From assembly GCF_001909055.1 (NCBI RefSeq), contig NZ_LVWI01000072.1:1-32824 (forward strand): DNA of 32,824 nucleotides, given 5' to 3'. Source of the DNA: Paenibacillus helianthi. Its GTDB lineage: Bacteria > Bacillota > Bacilli > Paenibacillales > Paenibacillaceae. Both the position numbers and the translations under genes were made by a program. The notes under the pieces were generated by a model that saw only the letters and a list, made by a program, of their open reading frames with translations, made no database searches and had not been told where the DNA came from. Shown here one piece after another: positions 1 through 7,572 of this stretch (the first letter of the stretch is position 1; each line of letters starts with the position of its first letter).

Positions 1-292
1 ACGTCGATGAGTCTTGCAGGTCATTTCCCTTTGTGTGTTTTCCTGTAAGATATACGATTTCGTATAGGTTTCCCCGTTTTTACGGCGGGTCACCCAGCAT
101 CGCCGCCACCTCTGGTTCACTGCATTCCGGGCTGGACTTTGCCTGCAGGCCCTTCGGATTCTTCCTTACGGAAGACACCCTGCCCTTCCGGCAACCTTCG
201 GTTGCCGGAAGTCTGCTTCGGCTACGGCACTTTAAAGGGTAAAGTCACCGGGTGGATTTGAACCACCTAGATAGTGCGACTGTGAGGCGCAC
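1..292 (-). mobile_element. Group IIC intron, 5' part (domain I), runs off the window start
   Basis: Read on the minus strand from 292, the sequence opens with the group II 5' consensus GUGYG (here GTGCGCC). It continues with an order of elements that I recall from group IIC introns such as O.i.I1: a CTATCTAGG-like segment followed by a GGTGG/CCACC hairpin, then a GGGTGTC...GAATC.GAAGG block, GGCAAA, and later a GTGAACCAGAGG segment. Many nested hairpins are visible: a 12-bp stem at about 196-222, a GTAA tetraloop stem at about 160-175, and an 8-nt-arm stem near 50-65. Loops are A-rich on the minus strand, which fits that strand being the RNA. The first base lies directly after a terminator hairpin and its T-tract, the usual target of bacterial class C introns. 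The reverse transcriptase/maturase gene and domains V-VI would lie beyond position 1. The assignment rests on remembered consensus, not on a covariance-model search. Confidence 0.78.
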
Positions 293-294
293 GC

Positions 295-329
295 AAAAAA
301 GGAACCCAACTTTGGGGTTCCTTTTTTTT
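295..329 (-). terminator. Intrinsic terminator serving the DUF1801 gene; intron target
   Basis: The stem GGAACCC (301-307) pairs with GGGTTCC (315-321). It is flanked by A6 on the left and T8 on the right, so it can work in both directions. On the minus strand it ends transcripts of the DUF1801 gene that stops at 357. The minus-strand T6 run is followed by GC and then the intron's first base at 292. Confidence 0.85.
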
Positions 330-356
330 GTCCGCTGCCGGTATGATCTGCCTCGT

Positions 357-740
357 TTATTTCTTTGCCTTTGCCGCCGCCTTCTCCCTATTCTCATCCG
401 CTCTGAACTTTACAATCCGGCTGATCAGATCGAGTGGCAGCGGCTCATCCAGGGGAAACTGCACGGACCCCTTTGCCCCCTTGTACTGCGCCAGTTCCTC
501 CTGAAAAGCCTCAATCCCGCGGGGTGCCGGATAAAATCCGATATGCTTCTTAAATGCTGCGAAGTGCACCAGATTCCCATGCAAGAAGAAGGTCGGCATC
601 TGGTAGCTAATTTTCTCCTCAGCTTCCGGCGCAGACTCACGGATTACTTTTCTTACCGCTTCAAGCTTGTCCTGCACCTCAAAAGGGGCTTTGGCAATAT
701 AATCGTCTATCGACTCGTAGGTGATTTTTACGGGTTCCAT
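357..740 (-). CDS. DUF1801 (YdhG/frataxin-like fold) family protein
   Basis: This small cytosolic protein of 127 residues has the DUF1801 pattern: an N-terminal helix with YIAKAP, a central KISYQMPTFF segment with the family's K-I-x-Y/W-x-x-P core, then HFAAFKKHIGFYP. The C-terminus is a Lys/Ala-rich tail. B. subtilis YdhG (Fra), a member of the same broad fold group, has been described as a frataxin-like iron chaperone, but the role of this subfamily is not established. The start ATG has AGGAG six bases upstream. The TetR gene ends 26 bases upstream on the same strand, so the two are probably co-transcribed. The terminator at 301-321 closes the unit. Confidence 0.8.
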   Translation of the reverse strand: MEPVKITYESIDDYIAKAPFEVQDKLEAVRKVIRESAPEAEEKISYQMPTFFLHGNLVHFAAFKKHIGFYPAPRGIEAFQEELAQYKGAKGSVQFPLDEPLPLDLISRIVKFRADENREKAAAKAKK

Positions 741-766
741 AACCTGCTCCTCTCAGCTTCCCGAAT

Positions 767-1354
767 TTATTCGTTACAAATAGAATCCATATGACTGGTC
801 ACCACTCTAAGGATCCGCTGCTTATCCAGCCGCTCAGGCTCCAGCATCGCATGCAGAGCCAGCCCATCAACCAGCGCATACAGCCGTTCAAGTTCATTGT
901 CCTTATCCAGGCCCTGTCTCAGAAGTCCCTGTTCATGCAGATACCCGACCAGCATGTGTATAGCGGAATATACCCCATCGTCTACTTCGTCATAGTGATC
1001 CCCCACATACTTACGATGAAAGACAAAAGCAAACCATACCTCCATCTCAGCCATAGTATGGTCATCTACAGGAATCAATTCCATCAGAATCTTCGTAATC
1101 AGCTGTTTAGGCGGGAGATCGAGGGTAAGCAGGGCATTGATTCTGACATCGACCCGTTCCTTTACAAGATTCATGGCAAAAGCAATCAGCTCATGCTGTG
1201 TTGAGAAGTAATGGCGCAAAGCTCCAAGCGAAACGCCTGCTTCCTGCGCAATGTTCCGTACTGTCGCCCCTTTCATCCCCTGATTCATGATGACGCGCCA
1301 GGTTGCTTCTGCAATATGCGATTTTCTCTCTGAATGATCTACAATTTTTGGCAT
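767..1354 (-). CDS. TetR/AcrR family regulator, PksA-like
   Basis: This is a 195-residue one-component repressor. The N-terminal helix-turn-helix (about residues 10-55) contains ATVRNIAQEAGVSLGALRHYF, which closely resembles B. subtilis PksA. The remainder is a helical ligand-binding domain of the BetI/PksA type. In B. subtilis, pksA lies next to ymcC; here the divergent gene at 1474 is a YmcC-like membrane protein, so the pair looks conserved. A perfect 32-bp palindrome in the intergenic space is the likely operator for both directions. No good ribosome binding site precedes the ATG. A -10-like TACAAT lies six bases before it, so the message may be leaderless. The inducer is unknown. Confidence 0.85.
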   Translation of the reverse strand: MPKIVDHSERKSHIAEATWRVIMNQGMKGATVRNIAQEAGVSLGALRHYFSTQHELIAFAMNLVKERVDVRINALLTLDLPPKQLITKILMELIPVDDHTMAEMEVWFAFVFHRKYVGDHYDEVDDGVYSAIHMLVGYLHEQGLLRQGLDKDNELERLYALVDGLALHAMLEPERLDKQRILRVVTSHMDSICNE

Positions 1355-1360
1355 GTCTAT

Positions 1361-1390
1361 ATTGTATCATGAAGAAAACTTCGAGCGCAA
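1361..1390 (-). promoter_or_regulatory. Putative promoter of the TetR gene
   Basis: On the minus strand, TTGCGC (1385-1390) and TACAAT (1361-1366) are separated by 18 bases. The expected transcription start falls on or next to the ATG at 1354. The -35 overlaps the edge of the palindrome by two bases. Confidence 0.5.
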
Positions 1391-1420
1391 TTTAAATAAT
1401 ACAATTGTATTATTTAAATT
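1389..1420. promoter_or_regulatory. Perfect 32-bp palindrome, probable TetR operator
   Basis: Each half is AATTTAAATAATACAA, and the two halves are exact reverse complements with no spacer. The palindrome covers the -35 of the rightward promoter and touches the -35 of the leftward one. That suits a TetR-family repressor controlling both its own gene and the membrane protein gene. The site is inferred from symmetry and position. Confidence 0.75.
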
Positions 1421-1433
1421 CAGCTGTTATAAT
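1405..1433 (+). promoter_or_regulatory. Sigma-A type promoter of the YmcC-like gene
   Basis: TTGTAT (1405-1410) and TATAAT (1428-1433) have a 17-base spacer. The -35 lies inside the right half of the 32-bp palindrome, so repressor binding would block RNA polymerase. Confidence 0.7.
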
Positions 1434-1473
1434 CCGATGTATCAAATACATGATTATACACAAGGGGTGGATT

Positions 1474-2013
1474 ATGAATTGGGTTGCCTGGGCCATTGTC
1501 GCCTGCGAAGTTCTATTCTGGGTTGTCGTTCTTGCCGGTTTCTCGGCACGTTATTTATTCAAACGGAGGAAGCTGGGGCTGTTCTTTCTCGCCTTAACCC
1601 CGGTCCTGGACATCATTCTGCTAATTATTGCAGGAGTTGATTTGTACAACGGTGCTGCTGCCACCACGGCACATGCGCTTGCTGCCATTTATATTTCCGT
1701 ATCTATCGTGTTTGGCAAAAGCATGATCCACTGGGCAGATGAACGCTTCCGCTATTACGTCACGAAGCTGGGACCTGCTCCGGTCAAACGATATGGCCTG
1801 GATCATGCCAGGCATTCCTTCAAAGGCTGGGTGAAGCATGTGCTTTCTTTTCTGCTGGGGGGAGGGATTCTATATGGCCTCATTATCTGGATTGACGACC
1901 CTGCCCGTACGGATGCGCTCTTAAGCATTGTATCCCTATGGTCAGTTGTGGTGGGTATTGATCTGATCATCGCAAGCTCGTATTTCATTTGGCCGAGAAA
2001 AGCTAAAGGCTAA
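1474..2013 (+). CDS. YmcC-like integral membrane protein
   Basis: This hydrophobic protein of 179 residues has about five membrane segments (about 1-25, 34-55, 62-82, 123-142, 150-172). A charged loop around residues 85-120 contains HWADERFRYYV. The ATG at 1474 is preceded by AAGGGGTGG at good spacing; an upstream TTG at 1405 would lie inside the promoter and is rejected. Size and hydrophobicity resemble B. subtilis YmcC, whose gene neighbours pksA, and the divergent gene here is PksA-like. No enzymatic motif is visible. It may be the regulated target of the TetR repressor, for example in export or membrane adaptation, but that is inference. Confidence 0.75.
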   Translation: MNWVAWAIVACEVLFWVVVLAGFSARYLFKRRKLGLFFLALTPVLDIILLIIAGVDLYNGAAATTAHALAAIYISVSIVFGKSMIHWADERFRYYVTKLGPAPVKRYGLDHARHSFKGWVKHVLSFLLGGGILYGLIIWIDDPARTDALLSIVSLWSVVVGIDLIIASSYFIWPRKAKG

Positions 2014-2041
2014 ACATCCGAACCCACTTTATCTTCAAAAA

Positions 2042-2085
2042 AAGAACAGGTCACGCACTTTACCTTAAGCGCGCGGCCTGTTCTT
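2042..2085. terminator. Bidirectional terminator between convergent genes
   Basis: The stem AAGAACAGGTC (2042-2052) pairs with GGCCTGTTCTT (2075-2085), with one G-U pair. It lies between the stop of the YmcC-like gene (2013) and the stop of the SLH protein gene (2100), with an A-run on the left for the minus-strand transcript. Confidence 0.75.
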
Positions 2086-2099
2086 CTTTGGCATGTATG

Positions 2100-5000
2100 C
2101 TATTCTACAAAGCTGCCTTCAATCATCCGTTTCAAAACAGTGGCTACCTCGGCTCTGGTTGCAGTGCCTTTGGGATCAAAGATATTTCCTGTTTTGCCGC
2201 TGATGAGGCCATAGCCTTGAATCGCTTCGACGGCTTCACTGGCCCATGCTGAAATCTGCCCATTGTCCGCAAAAGTAGCAGGAGTACTCCAATTCCCCGC
2301 TGGCAGTTTCGAAAATTTTAGATAATTATTCAGGATGACCGCCAGTTCCTCCCTCGTAACGGCCCGGTCAGGGGCAAAGGTATGGTTCCCAGTACCCTGA
2401 ACTATACCGTTCGATGCGGCCCAGGCCACATAAGGTGAATAATATTTCGCTGCCGCAACATCGGTGAAGGCCGCTCCCATTGACAGCTCGGCACCCGACA
2501 TTTTACCCAGAATTGCAGCAAGCATTCCCCGGGTTACCGTCTGATCCGGTGCAAAAGTGTTATGTCCAACTCCCGTAAACCATCCTCTCGCCGCTGTAAA
2601 ATCAATGCTATCCTTTGCCCAGTGATTCAAGGTGTCGCTGAACCCCGCAGCATGATAGCCAATGGCAAAGGCGGAGAAATGACTGGTTCTAAAATCAACC
2701 GTTTGTGCAGCTTCATTATATTTGCTGATTACAGGTATGGCATTTCCACTGTTGTCCAAATATAACACTACGACTGCATTAGCGTTCTCTGCTGCTCCTC
2801 GTGTATAAGGCATTTGGACTTTAACCGATTCACCTCCAAAGCTTGTGATGCCAGTTGTCCCGCCAGTTATGGTAAAAGTATAAACCGGTCTGCTGCCGAC
2901 CAGGTCACGGGTACTGCTCCCATCCGTCCCTGAGGCCCGCCCAACACTGATCTTAATCGCTTGGCCTGAGGCTGCCTTGCTGATGGTTCCGATAACCTTG
3001 CTGCCAAAAGTAATGGATGCAAGCCCGCTGCTGATTTTCAGGTCAGCCCGGGTGTCAGCAGACAGCTGTGCCAGGAAGGTGCCGCTCAGCTCTAACGTTA
3101 CTTCGGACGCTCCCTGCGAAGCTTCCCCGCGAATCTCCACCAAGGCTGGTTTACCCGCCTTCTCGCTCGCCTTTACATTATCCAGCAGCTTCCGGGCAGC
3201 TTCGTCCGTCAATTTGCCTGCCGCTTCTCCTGTCTCTGCATTCAGAGTCATAGCGGTCACAGCCACAGTATCCGTAACGGTTGCCGCTGCTTGCGGTGAA
3301 GCACTAGGGTTTACCGTTGCTTGTGCCGGTACTGAGGTTGGTGCGGCCGTTGGCGTGGGTGCCGGCGTTGCCGAAGCTGCTGGTGACGCCGATGCTGATA
3401 CTGTAGGAGTTGGAGATGCAGTTGCTACCGGTGTCGGGTTTGCCGGTGTCTCTGGTTCTTCGGGTGTGTACTTGCCTTCTGGAATCTCTACGATAGAGAC
3501 CGTTCCCGAAACTTCATTAGCAACCAGCAATAGTGGATAACCCGTTGGGCTGTATTCTGCCGCAATGAAATTCTGGCCTTCAGGAGAGACATCCCCAGCA
3601 GCCAGGTAGGCCGGCTTGGCTCCAGAATAATCCACCGAATGCTCCAGATCTCTTGTATTTAAATAGTCGTAGAAGACCGGAGCGCTGATCTCTGACAGAT
3701 CGTACATCATATTGCCGCCGACCCGCTCCAGACCTATAAAGGCATAAGGCTTCCCGTCCACGACCCCAACCTTGACATCCTCCGGCTCAGGGCCTTTTTT
3801 GGCGCTCCTTTTCTCAAAGACAAAGTCGTCATTAGACCAGTTGAAGCCTTTTGGAAGCAACGTTGCCGTGATCTTCTCGAAATCCGCTCCACTATCGTAG
3901 ACCAGAGACATATCCTCCGCATTCCAGACCGAAAAGGAACGTGCGCCGAAAAGATAAGTTTTCCCGCTTACAAATCCGGCTCCCGCAGACCCCACCTCGT
4001 AATCGGAAGTGTCAAAAGTGGTCACCTTCATACTTTTGGTGGCATCGCCATCCTGACCTTTGCCTAGCGTAACATCCTTCTCATTGCTATAACCGCTCCA
4101 GTCCCGGGAATCCCCTTCATTCGCTGTGATTACATAGGTTTTACCTCCAGCGGTATAAGTGGCAATCCCATCCGGATTGTACATGCCGAGAATACCCGGT
4201 TCAGTTTTGATATTGATTTTGCTGTCTCTGCGCATATCCAGCTCATTGCCGGGAATACTGTGGTCCTTAAAGCCTAGACCTTTGATGCTTGTAAAAGCAC
4301 CCGTCTCCACATCCAGCGTTGCTAAGGCATTCGCCTCCTGCAGGGAAATGAACGCATGCTTGCTGTCAGCGGACACGGCGATATATTCCGGCTCCAGATC
4401 CACAGAAGGTGCGGTTTGCTTTTTGAGAATCACGTTATCTGCTAAAAGGGTACTCCGCGCTTGACTGCTGTCGAAACCGGTGAAATCAATGACCTTGGCT
4501 GTTTTCGCCTGCAGATTGATTAGAGTAACAGAGCCTTTAGGGTCAACAGCCGGGGCGGTATAGCCTTGTCTCGGTTCTCCTTCATCAGCGGCCAGCAAAT
4601 ATTTGTGGTCAGGTGTGAAGGTGACCATATCCGGCTGAACGCCTGCTGTATAGTGCGTAAGGTACTTCCCGTCATAGTCCAGCAGCAGTACTGCGCCGGA
4701 TTTCTGATAGTCTGCTTCCTGCACGGCAATTGCAATCCTGTTCAGTTCTGTATCGATATCAATACTGGTAATATCTCCGAAGGTGAAGCCGTCAATCATC
4801 GAACTGACATCGATCCGTTTATCCAGCGTCAGCTGGGTTTCCCCTCCGGTTACCAGCGGCTTAAGGCTGACTATATCAATCTGTTTTTCCTGGCCGTTTA
4901 TCAGATAGAACTTCTGATTGTCGCTGTTATATTTAACGATCTCCGCAACTCCGCCTTCCAAATCGGAATAACCTGTGGAGTAGCTGCCGATTTTGTTCAT

Positions 5001-5237
5001 ACTCTTGCCATGCTCCCATACGTAAGTAGCGAGCGTCACTGTGTTGGGGTCATAAACGGCACCTGCGGCGGTAAGAACGGTTACATTTGGGGAGGGATCA
5101 GATTCATTGACCAAGTCCCTTTCTCCGATGGTTACGGCAGGTGCTGCGTGAACAGTATGGGATACCGGCAGCGTCATGAACAGCATGACTGAACCCATGA
5201 ATGCGCTTAATATCCGTTTTGGATGTTTGATTAACAT
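2100..5237 (-). CDS. Secreted choice-of-anchor I family protein with three C-terminal SLH domains
   Basis: This 1045-residue cell-surface protein has a Sec signal peptide at residues 1-31 ending in HAA. A large beta-propeller-like region of the choice-of-anchor I type (about 40-595) carries repeated segments such as PDMVTFTPDHKYLLAADEGE and ITANEGDSRDW. A low-complexity Pro/Thr/Ala/Ser linker (about 600-665) and an Ig-like or cohesin-like spacer (about 670-860) follow. Three SLH domains (about 865-1040) contain TRGML, TREEL and TRAEV motifs for binding pyruvylated wall polymer. The start has GGGAGG upstream. It is the only gene in its unit, with a terminator beyond its end. Pho-box-like repeats upstream suggest induction by phosphate starvation. 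The family has been linked to phosphatase-like surface proteins, but no catalytic residues were identified here. Confidence 0.85.
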   Translation of the reverse strand: MLIKHPKRILSAFMGSVMLFMTLPVSHTVHAAPAVTIGERDLVNESDPSPNVTVLTAAGAVYDPNTVTLATYVWEHGKSMNKIGSYSTGYSDLEGGVAEIVKYNSDNQKFYLINGQEKQIDIVSLKPLVTGGETQLTLDKRIDVSSMIDGFTFGDITSIDIDTELNRIAIAVQEADYQKSGAVLLLDYDGKYLTHYTAGVQPDMVTFTPDHKYLLAADEGEPRQGYTAPAVDPKGSVTLINLQAKTAKVIDFTGFDSSQARSTLLADNVILKKQTAPSVDLEPEYIAVSADSKHAFISLQEANALATLDVETGAFTSIKGLGFKDHSIPGNELDMRRDSKINIKTEPGILGMYNPDGIATYTAGGKTYVITANEGDSRDWSGYSNEKDVTLGKGQDGDATKSMKVTTFDTSDYEVGSAGAGFVSGKTYLFGARSFSVWNAEDMSLVYDSGADFEKITATLLPKGFNWSNDDFVFEKRSAKKGPEPEDVKVGVVDGKPYAFIGLERVGGNMMYDLSEISAPVFYDYLNTRDLEHSVDYSGAKPAYLAAGDVSPEGQNFIAAEYSPTGYPLLLVANEVSGTVSIVEIPEGKYTPEEPETPANPTPVATASPTPTVSASASPAASATPAPTPTAAPTSVPAQATVNPSASPQAAATVTDTVAVTAMTLNAETGEAAGKLTDEAARKLLDNVKASEKAGKPALVEIRGEASQGASEVTLELSGTFLAQLSADTRADLKISSGLASITFGSKVIGTISKAASGQAIKISVGRASGTDGSSTRDLVGSRPVYTFTITGGTTGITSFGGESVKVQMPYTRGAAENANAVVVLYLDNSGNAIPVISKYNEAAQTVDFRTSHFSAFAIGYHAAGFSDTLNHWAKDSIDFTAARGWFTGVGHNTFAPDQTVTRGMLAAILGKMSGAELSMGAAFTDVAAAKYYSPYVAWAASNGIVQGTGNHTFAPDRAVTREELAVILNNYLKFSKLPAGNWSTPATFADNGQISAWASEAVEAIQGYGLISGKTGNIFDPKGTATRAEVATVLKRMIEGSFVE

Positions 5238-5303
5238 ATATACCTCCCTGGTTTTTAATCTCTTTAACTTTAAGAGGCATCTGTAAAATCACGGGCAGTA
5301 CTT

Positions 5304-5331
5304 TGTTAAATTTTAAGATAGTTGATGTTAA
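5304..5331 (-). promoter_or_regulatory. Pho-box-like direct repeats upstream of the SLH protein gene
   Basis: On the minus strand the hexamers TTAACA (5326-5331), TATCTT (5315-5320) and TTAACA (5304-5309) recur every 11 bases with 5-base gaps. This is the arrangement of Bacillus PhoP boxes, TT(A/C/T)ACA repeats. A weak -10-like TTTACA lies about 16 bases further on. The match is by eye. Confidence 0.5.
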
Positions 5332-5372
5332 CAAAACCATTGGCTCCGCTTCACGCTGAATCAATAGCTGCA

Positions 5373-5410
5373 CAAAAACAGACCGCAATCCTATACAGGA
5401 TGCGGTCTGT
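5373..5410 (-). terminator. Terminator after the gene at 5448-6122
   Basis: The outer stem ACAGACCGC (5378-5386) pairs with GCGGTCTGT (5402-5410). An inner ATCCT/AGGAT extension has a 4-base loop. On the minus strand it ends in a run of five T. Confidence 0.75.
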
Positions 5411-5447
5411 TCTTCGAGAAGGATTCACAGAAAATACAGCATTGGGA

Positions 5448-6122
5448 TTAATCCAACCCGTGTTCTTTCCGGATATTGTACAATCCCTGCAGCAGCAGTT
5501 CCGACGGATCGCGGTTCAGCTGCAGATGAATTAATAGCATATGCAGCGGAATGGCGCAGACGTTATTGCCTTCGGTTAGTGCCGGAAATCCGGCTTCAAA
5601 CACTGGACCATGGGTTTCATTCCAGGCCAGCCCGGCATGAACCTGCTCTGGAGCAAATTCTTCACGTACGGCTGCAATACAATGCGGCACAAGTACATTA
5701 TCGATCATGGCCTTGGCTTCTTCTTCACTGGTTGGCGGCGGTGTGAGGGCTTTGCCTCCCTTGACCTTCATCAAGTCGATGAAAAACGAAGCCATCCAGA
5801 TATTCGGACTGTTGTTCGTCTGGAATCTGGCGATCAGCTCGCGCAGGAAAAACCCGCAGGAGTAAACATCCTTCGCCTCATCCATCACATGGAATACAAA
5901 TACCGGACCGTAAGCCTCCAGATTCATCACTTGGCCCTGAACCTCATTGAAATGCATCTTCAGCGCAACCATACCATTATGGTGAACCGCCTGTACAAGC
6001 TCAGCCATTTGCTCATCAGTCATGGGTTGCTGTTCGCTGGTTGTTTCATCGCTGGTTGCTTCTTCGCCGGTTTCTACCTCGTTCATTGCTTCATCAGTCG
6101 TTGACTTATTGTTCATTTTCAT
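5448..6122 (-). CDS. Hypothetical protein, acidic N-terminus
   Basis: This 224-residue soluble protein is not assigned to a family here. The first ~45 residues are rich in Glu, Thr and Ser and look disordered. The rest is a compact alpha/beta-like domain with GPVFVFHVMDEAKDVYSCGFF in the centre and a second, similar-sounding GPVFEAGFPAL near residue 170. That could hint at an internal duplication, but the similarity is slight. No signal peptide or membrane segment is present. The ATG at 6122 is preferred because GGGG lies five bases upstream; a longer frame opening at 6182 lacks a ribosome binding site. Its own terminator follows. Confidence 0.7.
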   Translation of the reverse strand: MKMNNKSTTDEAMNEVETGEEATSDETTSEQQPMTDEQMAELVQAVHHNGMVALKMHFNEVQGQVMNLEAYGPVFVFHVMDEAKDVYSCGFFLRELIARFQTNNSPNIWMASFFIDLMKVKGGKALTPPPTSEEEAKAMIDNVLVPHCIAAVREEFAPEQVHAGLAWNETHGPVFEAGFPALTEGNNVCAIPLHMLLIHLQLNRDPSELLLQGLYNIRKEHGLD

Positions 6123-6229
6123 ATTCACCCCACTTCCTATCATACCATCCCAAGGCGGGAAGCGACATCTTGTTATGGACAAGACATGTAATAGACAATA
6201 TTGTAAATAAAAATGTTAAAAAACAATGC

Positions 6230-7510
6230 TTAGGGCAGCCGCCCCAGTGCATCACGGACCGCCTGCTTTTCCTTTTTCAGCACAACTTCTTCCAGTGCCT
6301 GTTCCAGCAGGCTGCGGATCTGCAGCAATTCTGCACGACCGAAGCTCCCAGCTCCCTTGTCATAGAGGGCAGGGAACGCAGCAATGACGATCTGGCGCTG
6401 AACATCGCTGCCCCCAAGCCACTGCACAATGTCAAACGGTGCGGGCTGTGAGTGAGCATACAATGCATCCCACCCTCCATAAGGAAAAGCGACCTTGTCC
6501 TCCATCCACACCAGCACCCTGCGGCTGTGAAAATTCTGCAACAGCGAGCTCGCCACATACCCGCTAGGCTTCGCCGGTGTCGCAGACACCTCCAGCATGC
6601 GGAAGACATGCTCCAGCCCTTCATCGCCTGGCAGACACTGAGCAGACAGATAAGCCAGCGTACTCCGGCTTATCTTAACGGATGAAGTCTCTGACCACAG
6701 GGAACGCACAAAGTCTGCTGCCTGTTCCTTAAGCACATCGCCGGCAAGACAAAGGATAGCCTCTTTATTACGGCTGTTACGTTCCTGTTCTGCCCGGTTC
6801 AAAAAAGCCTGCAGTACCTCATCGGCGTTATATGGACCAAAGGCTTCAGCAATCTCCTGATCCGTTCCGAACATCTCAGCATAGCGAAGAAGTAAAGGCA
6901 GCTCCTTCTGTGCCTGCCCCAGAGTCAATGTCAAATATTCATGCAACCAGGCTCTCCATTGTCTGCTGGCCTGCTTTTCCAGGTCCAACCCTGACTCACT
7001 GCAAAATTCCGGGTATTGCCATTCCTCTGCACCTACACAACCGAGCGCCGTAATCTTGTCGACGAACTCTGTGACCGACAGTGCCAGCAGCAGATATTCT
7101 GCCGTCTCATGTGCCCAATGGACGACTGCGGTTCCAGAAGCGCTAAGCAAATCCAGCAGCAGCTCATCCCCGTTGCCTGCCAGATGAAAGCTCAGATAAC
7201 GCTGCTGCTCCCCGGTATATTCTTCTTCGTTAGAAACAAAAAAATCCAGCTGGTCCACATCCCAGCCCAGCCCTCCGCTCACCTCAAAGGGAAGAATTGC
7301 AGCATCCGGCAGACTCCAATAGACATAAGCTTGGCTTGCCCCCTCCTTCAGCAGAGTGCGCAGCTCTGGCGGGAGCCGGATTCCGAGCCTCGACTCCACT
7401 TCAGCAAGCCCGCTTTCTGCCGCAGGAGGACCCACGCTGAATTGAGTATCTGCACCCTTTTGCTCAAGGGCCTGAATAAGCTCCTGCCAGTGCCGTTTCC
7501 AGACATTCAT
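6230..7510 (-). CDS. SMI1/KNR4 (SUKH) domain protein
   Basis: The N-terminal ~180 residues match the SMI1/KNR4 fold: an EVESRLGIRLPPELRTLL helix, then an acidic segment and LSFHLAGNGDELLLDL. SUKH domains are known as immunity proteins against contact-dependent or polymorphic toxins and also occur as housekeeping modules. The C-terminal ~240 residues are helical and unassigned; they may form a HEAT-like repeat region (VLVWMEDKVAFPYGGWDAL). No toxin gene is adjacent. The ATG at 7510 is chosen over a GTG at 7534, because a GGGAGG sits directly against that GTG. The ribosome binding site for 7510 is weak. The flavin monooxygenase gene ends 62 bases upstream on the same strand, so co-transcription is possible. 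Confidence 0.75.
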   Translation of the reverse strand: MNVWKRHWQELIQALEQKGADTQFSVGPPAAESGLAEVESRLGIRLPPELRTLLKEGASQAYVYWSLPDAAILPFEVSGGLGWDVDQLDFFVSNEEEYTGEQQRYLSFHLAGNGDELLLDLLSASGTAVVHWAHETAEYLLLALSVTEFVDKITALGCVGAEEWQYPEFCSESGLDLEKQASRQWRAWLHEYLTLTLGQAQKELPLLLRYAEMFGTDQEIAEAFGPYNADEVLQAFLNRAEQERNSRNKEAILCLAGDVLKEQAADFVRSLWSETSSVKISRSTLAYLSAQCLPGDEGLEHVFRMLEVSATPAKPSGYVASSLLQNFHSRRVLVWMEDKVAFPYGGWDALYAHSQPAPFDIVQWLGGSDVQRQIVIAAFPALYDKGAGSFGRAELLQIRSLLEQALEEVVLKKEKQAVRDALGRLP

Positions 7511-7572
7511 TTGCTCTCTTATCAGAGCCGCCACCTCCCAGGTTGCTTAACTGCCATTTCAATTGCCGTATC

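Noticed and set aside
251..267. A tRNA T-arm-like hairpin (GGTGG/CCACC with a 7-base loop)
   Set aside because: No acceptor, D- or anticodon arms fit around it; it is a hairpin in intron domain I.
1..292. Structured RNA at the left edge read as tmRNA, RNase P RNA or a riboswitch
   Set aside because: Conserved motifs of these RNAs are absent, while the 5' GTGYG, terminator-adjacent position and domain I-like order fit a group IIC intron.
1405..1473. Earlier TTG start for the membrane protein at 1405
   Set aside because: It lies inside the -35 box and has no ribosome binding site; ATG at 1474 has AAGGGGTGG upstream.
2977..3540. Long plus-strand open frame opposite the SLH gene (187 residues)
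   Set aside because: It is the antisense of the Pro/Thr/Ala/Ser-rich linker; low complexity keeps the frame open.
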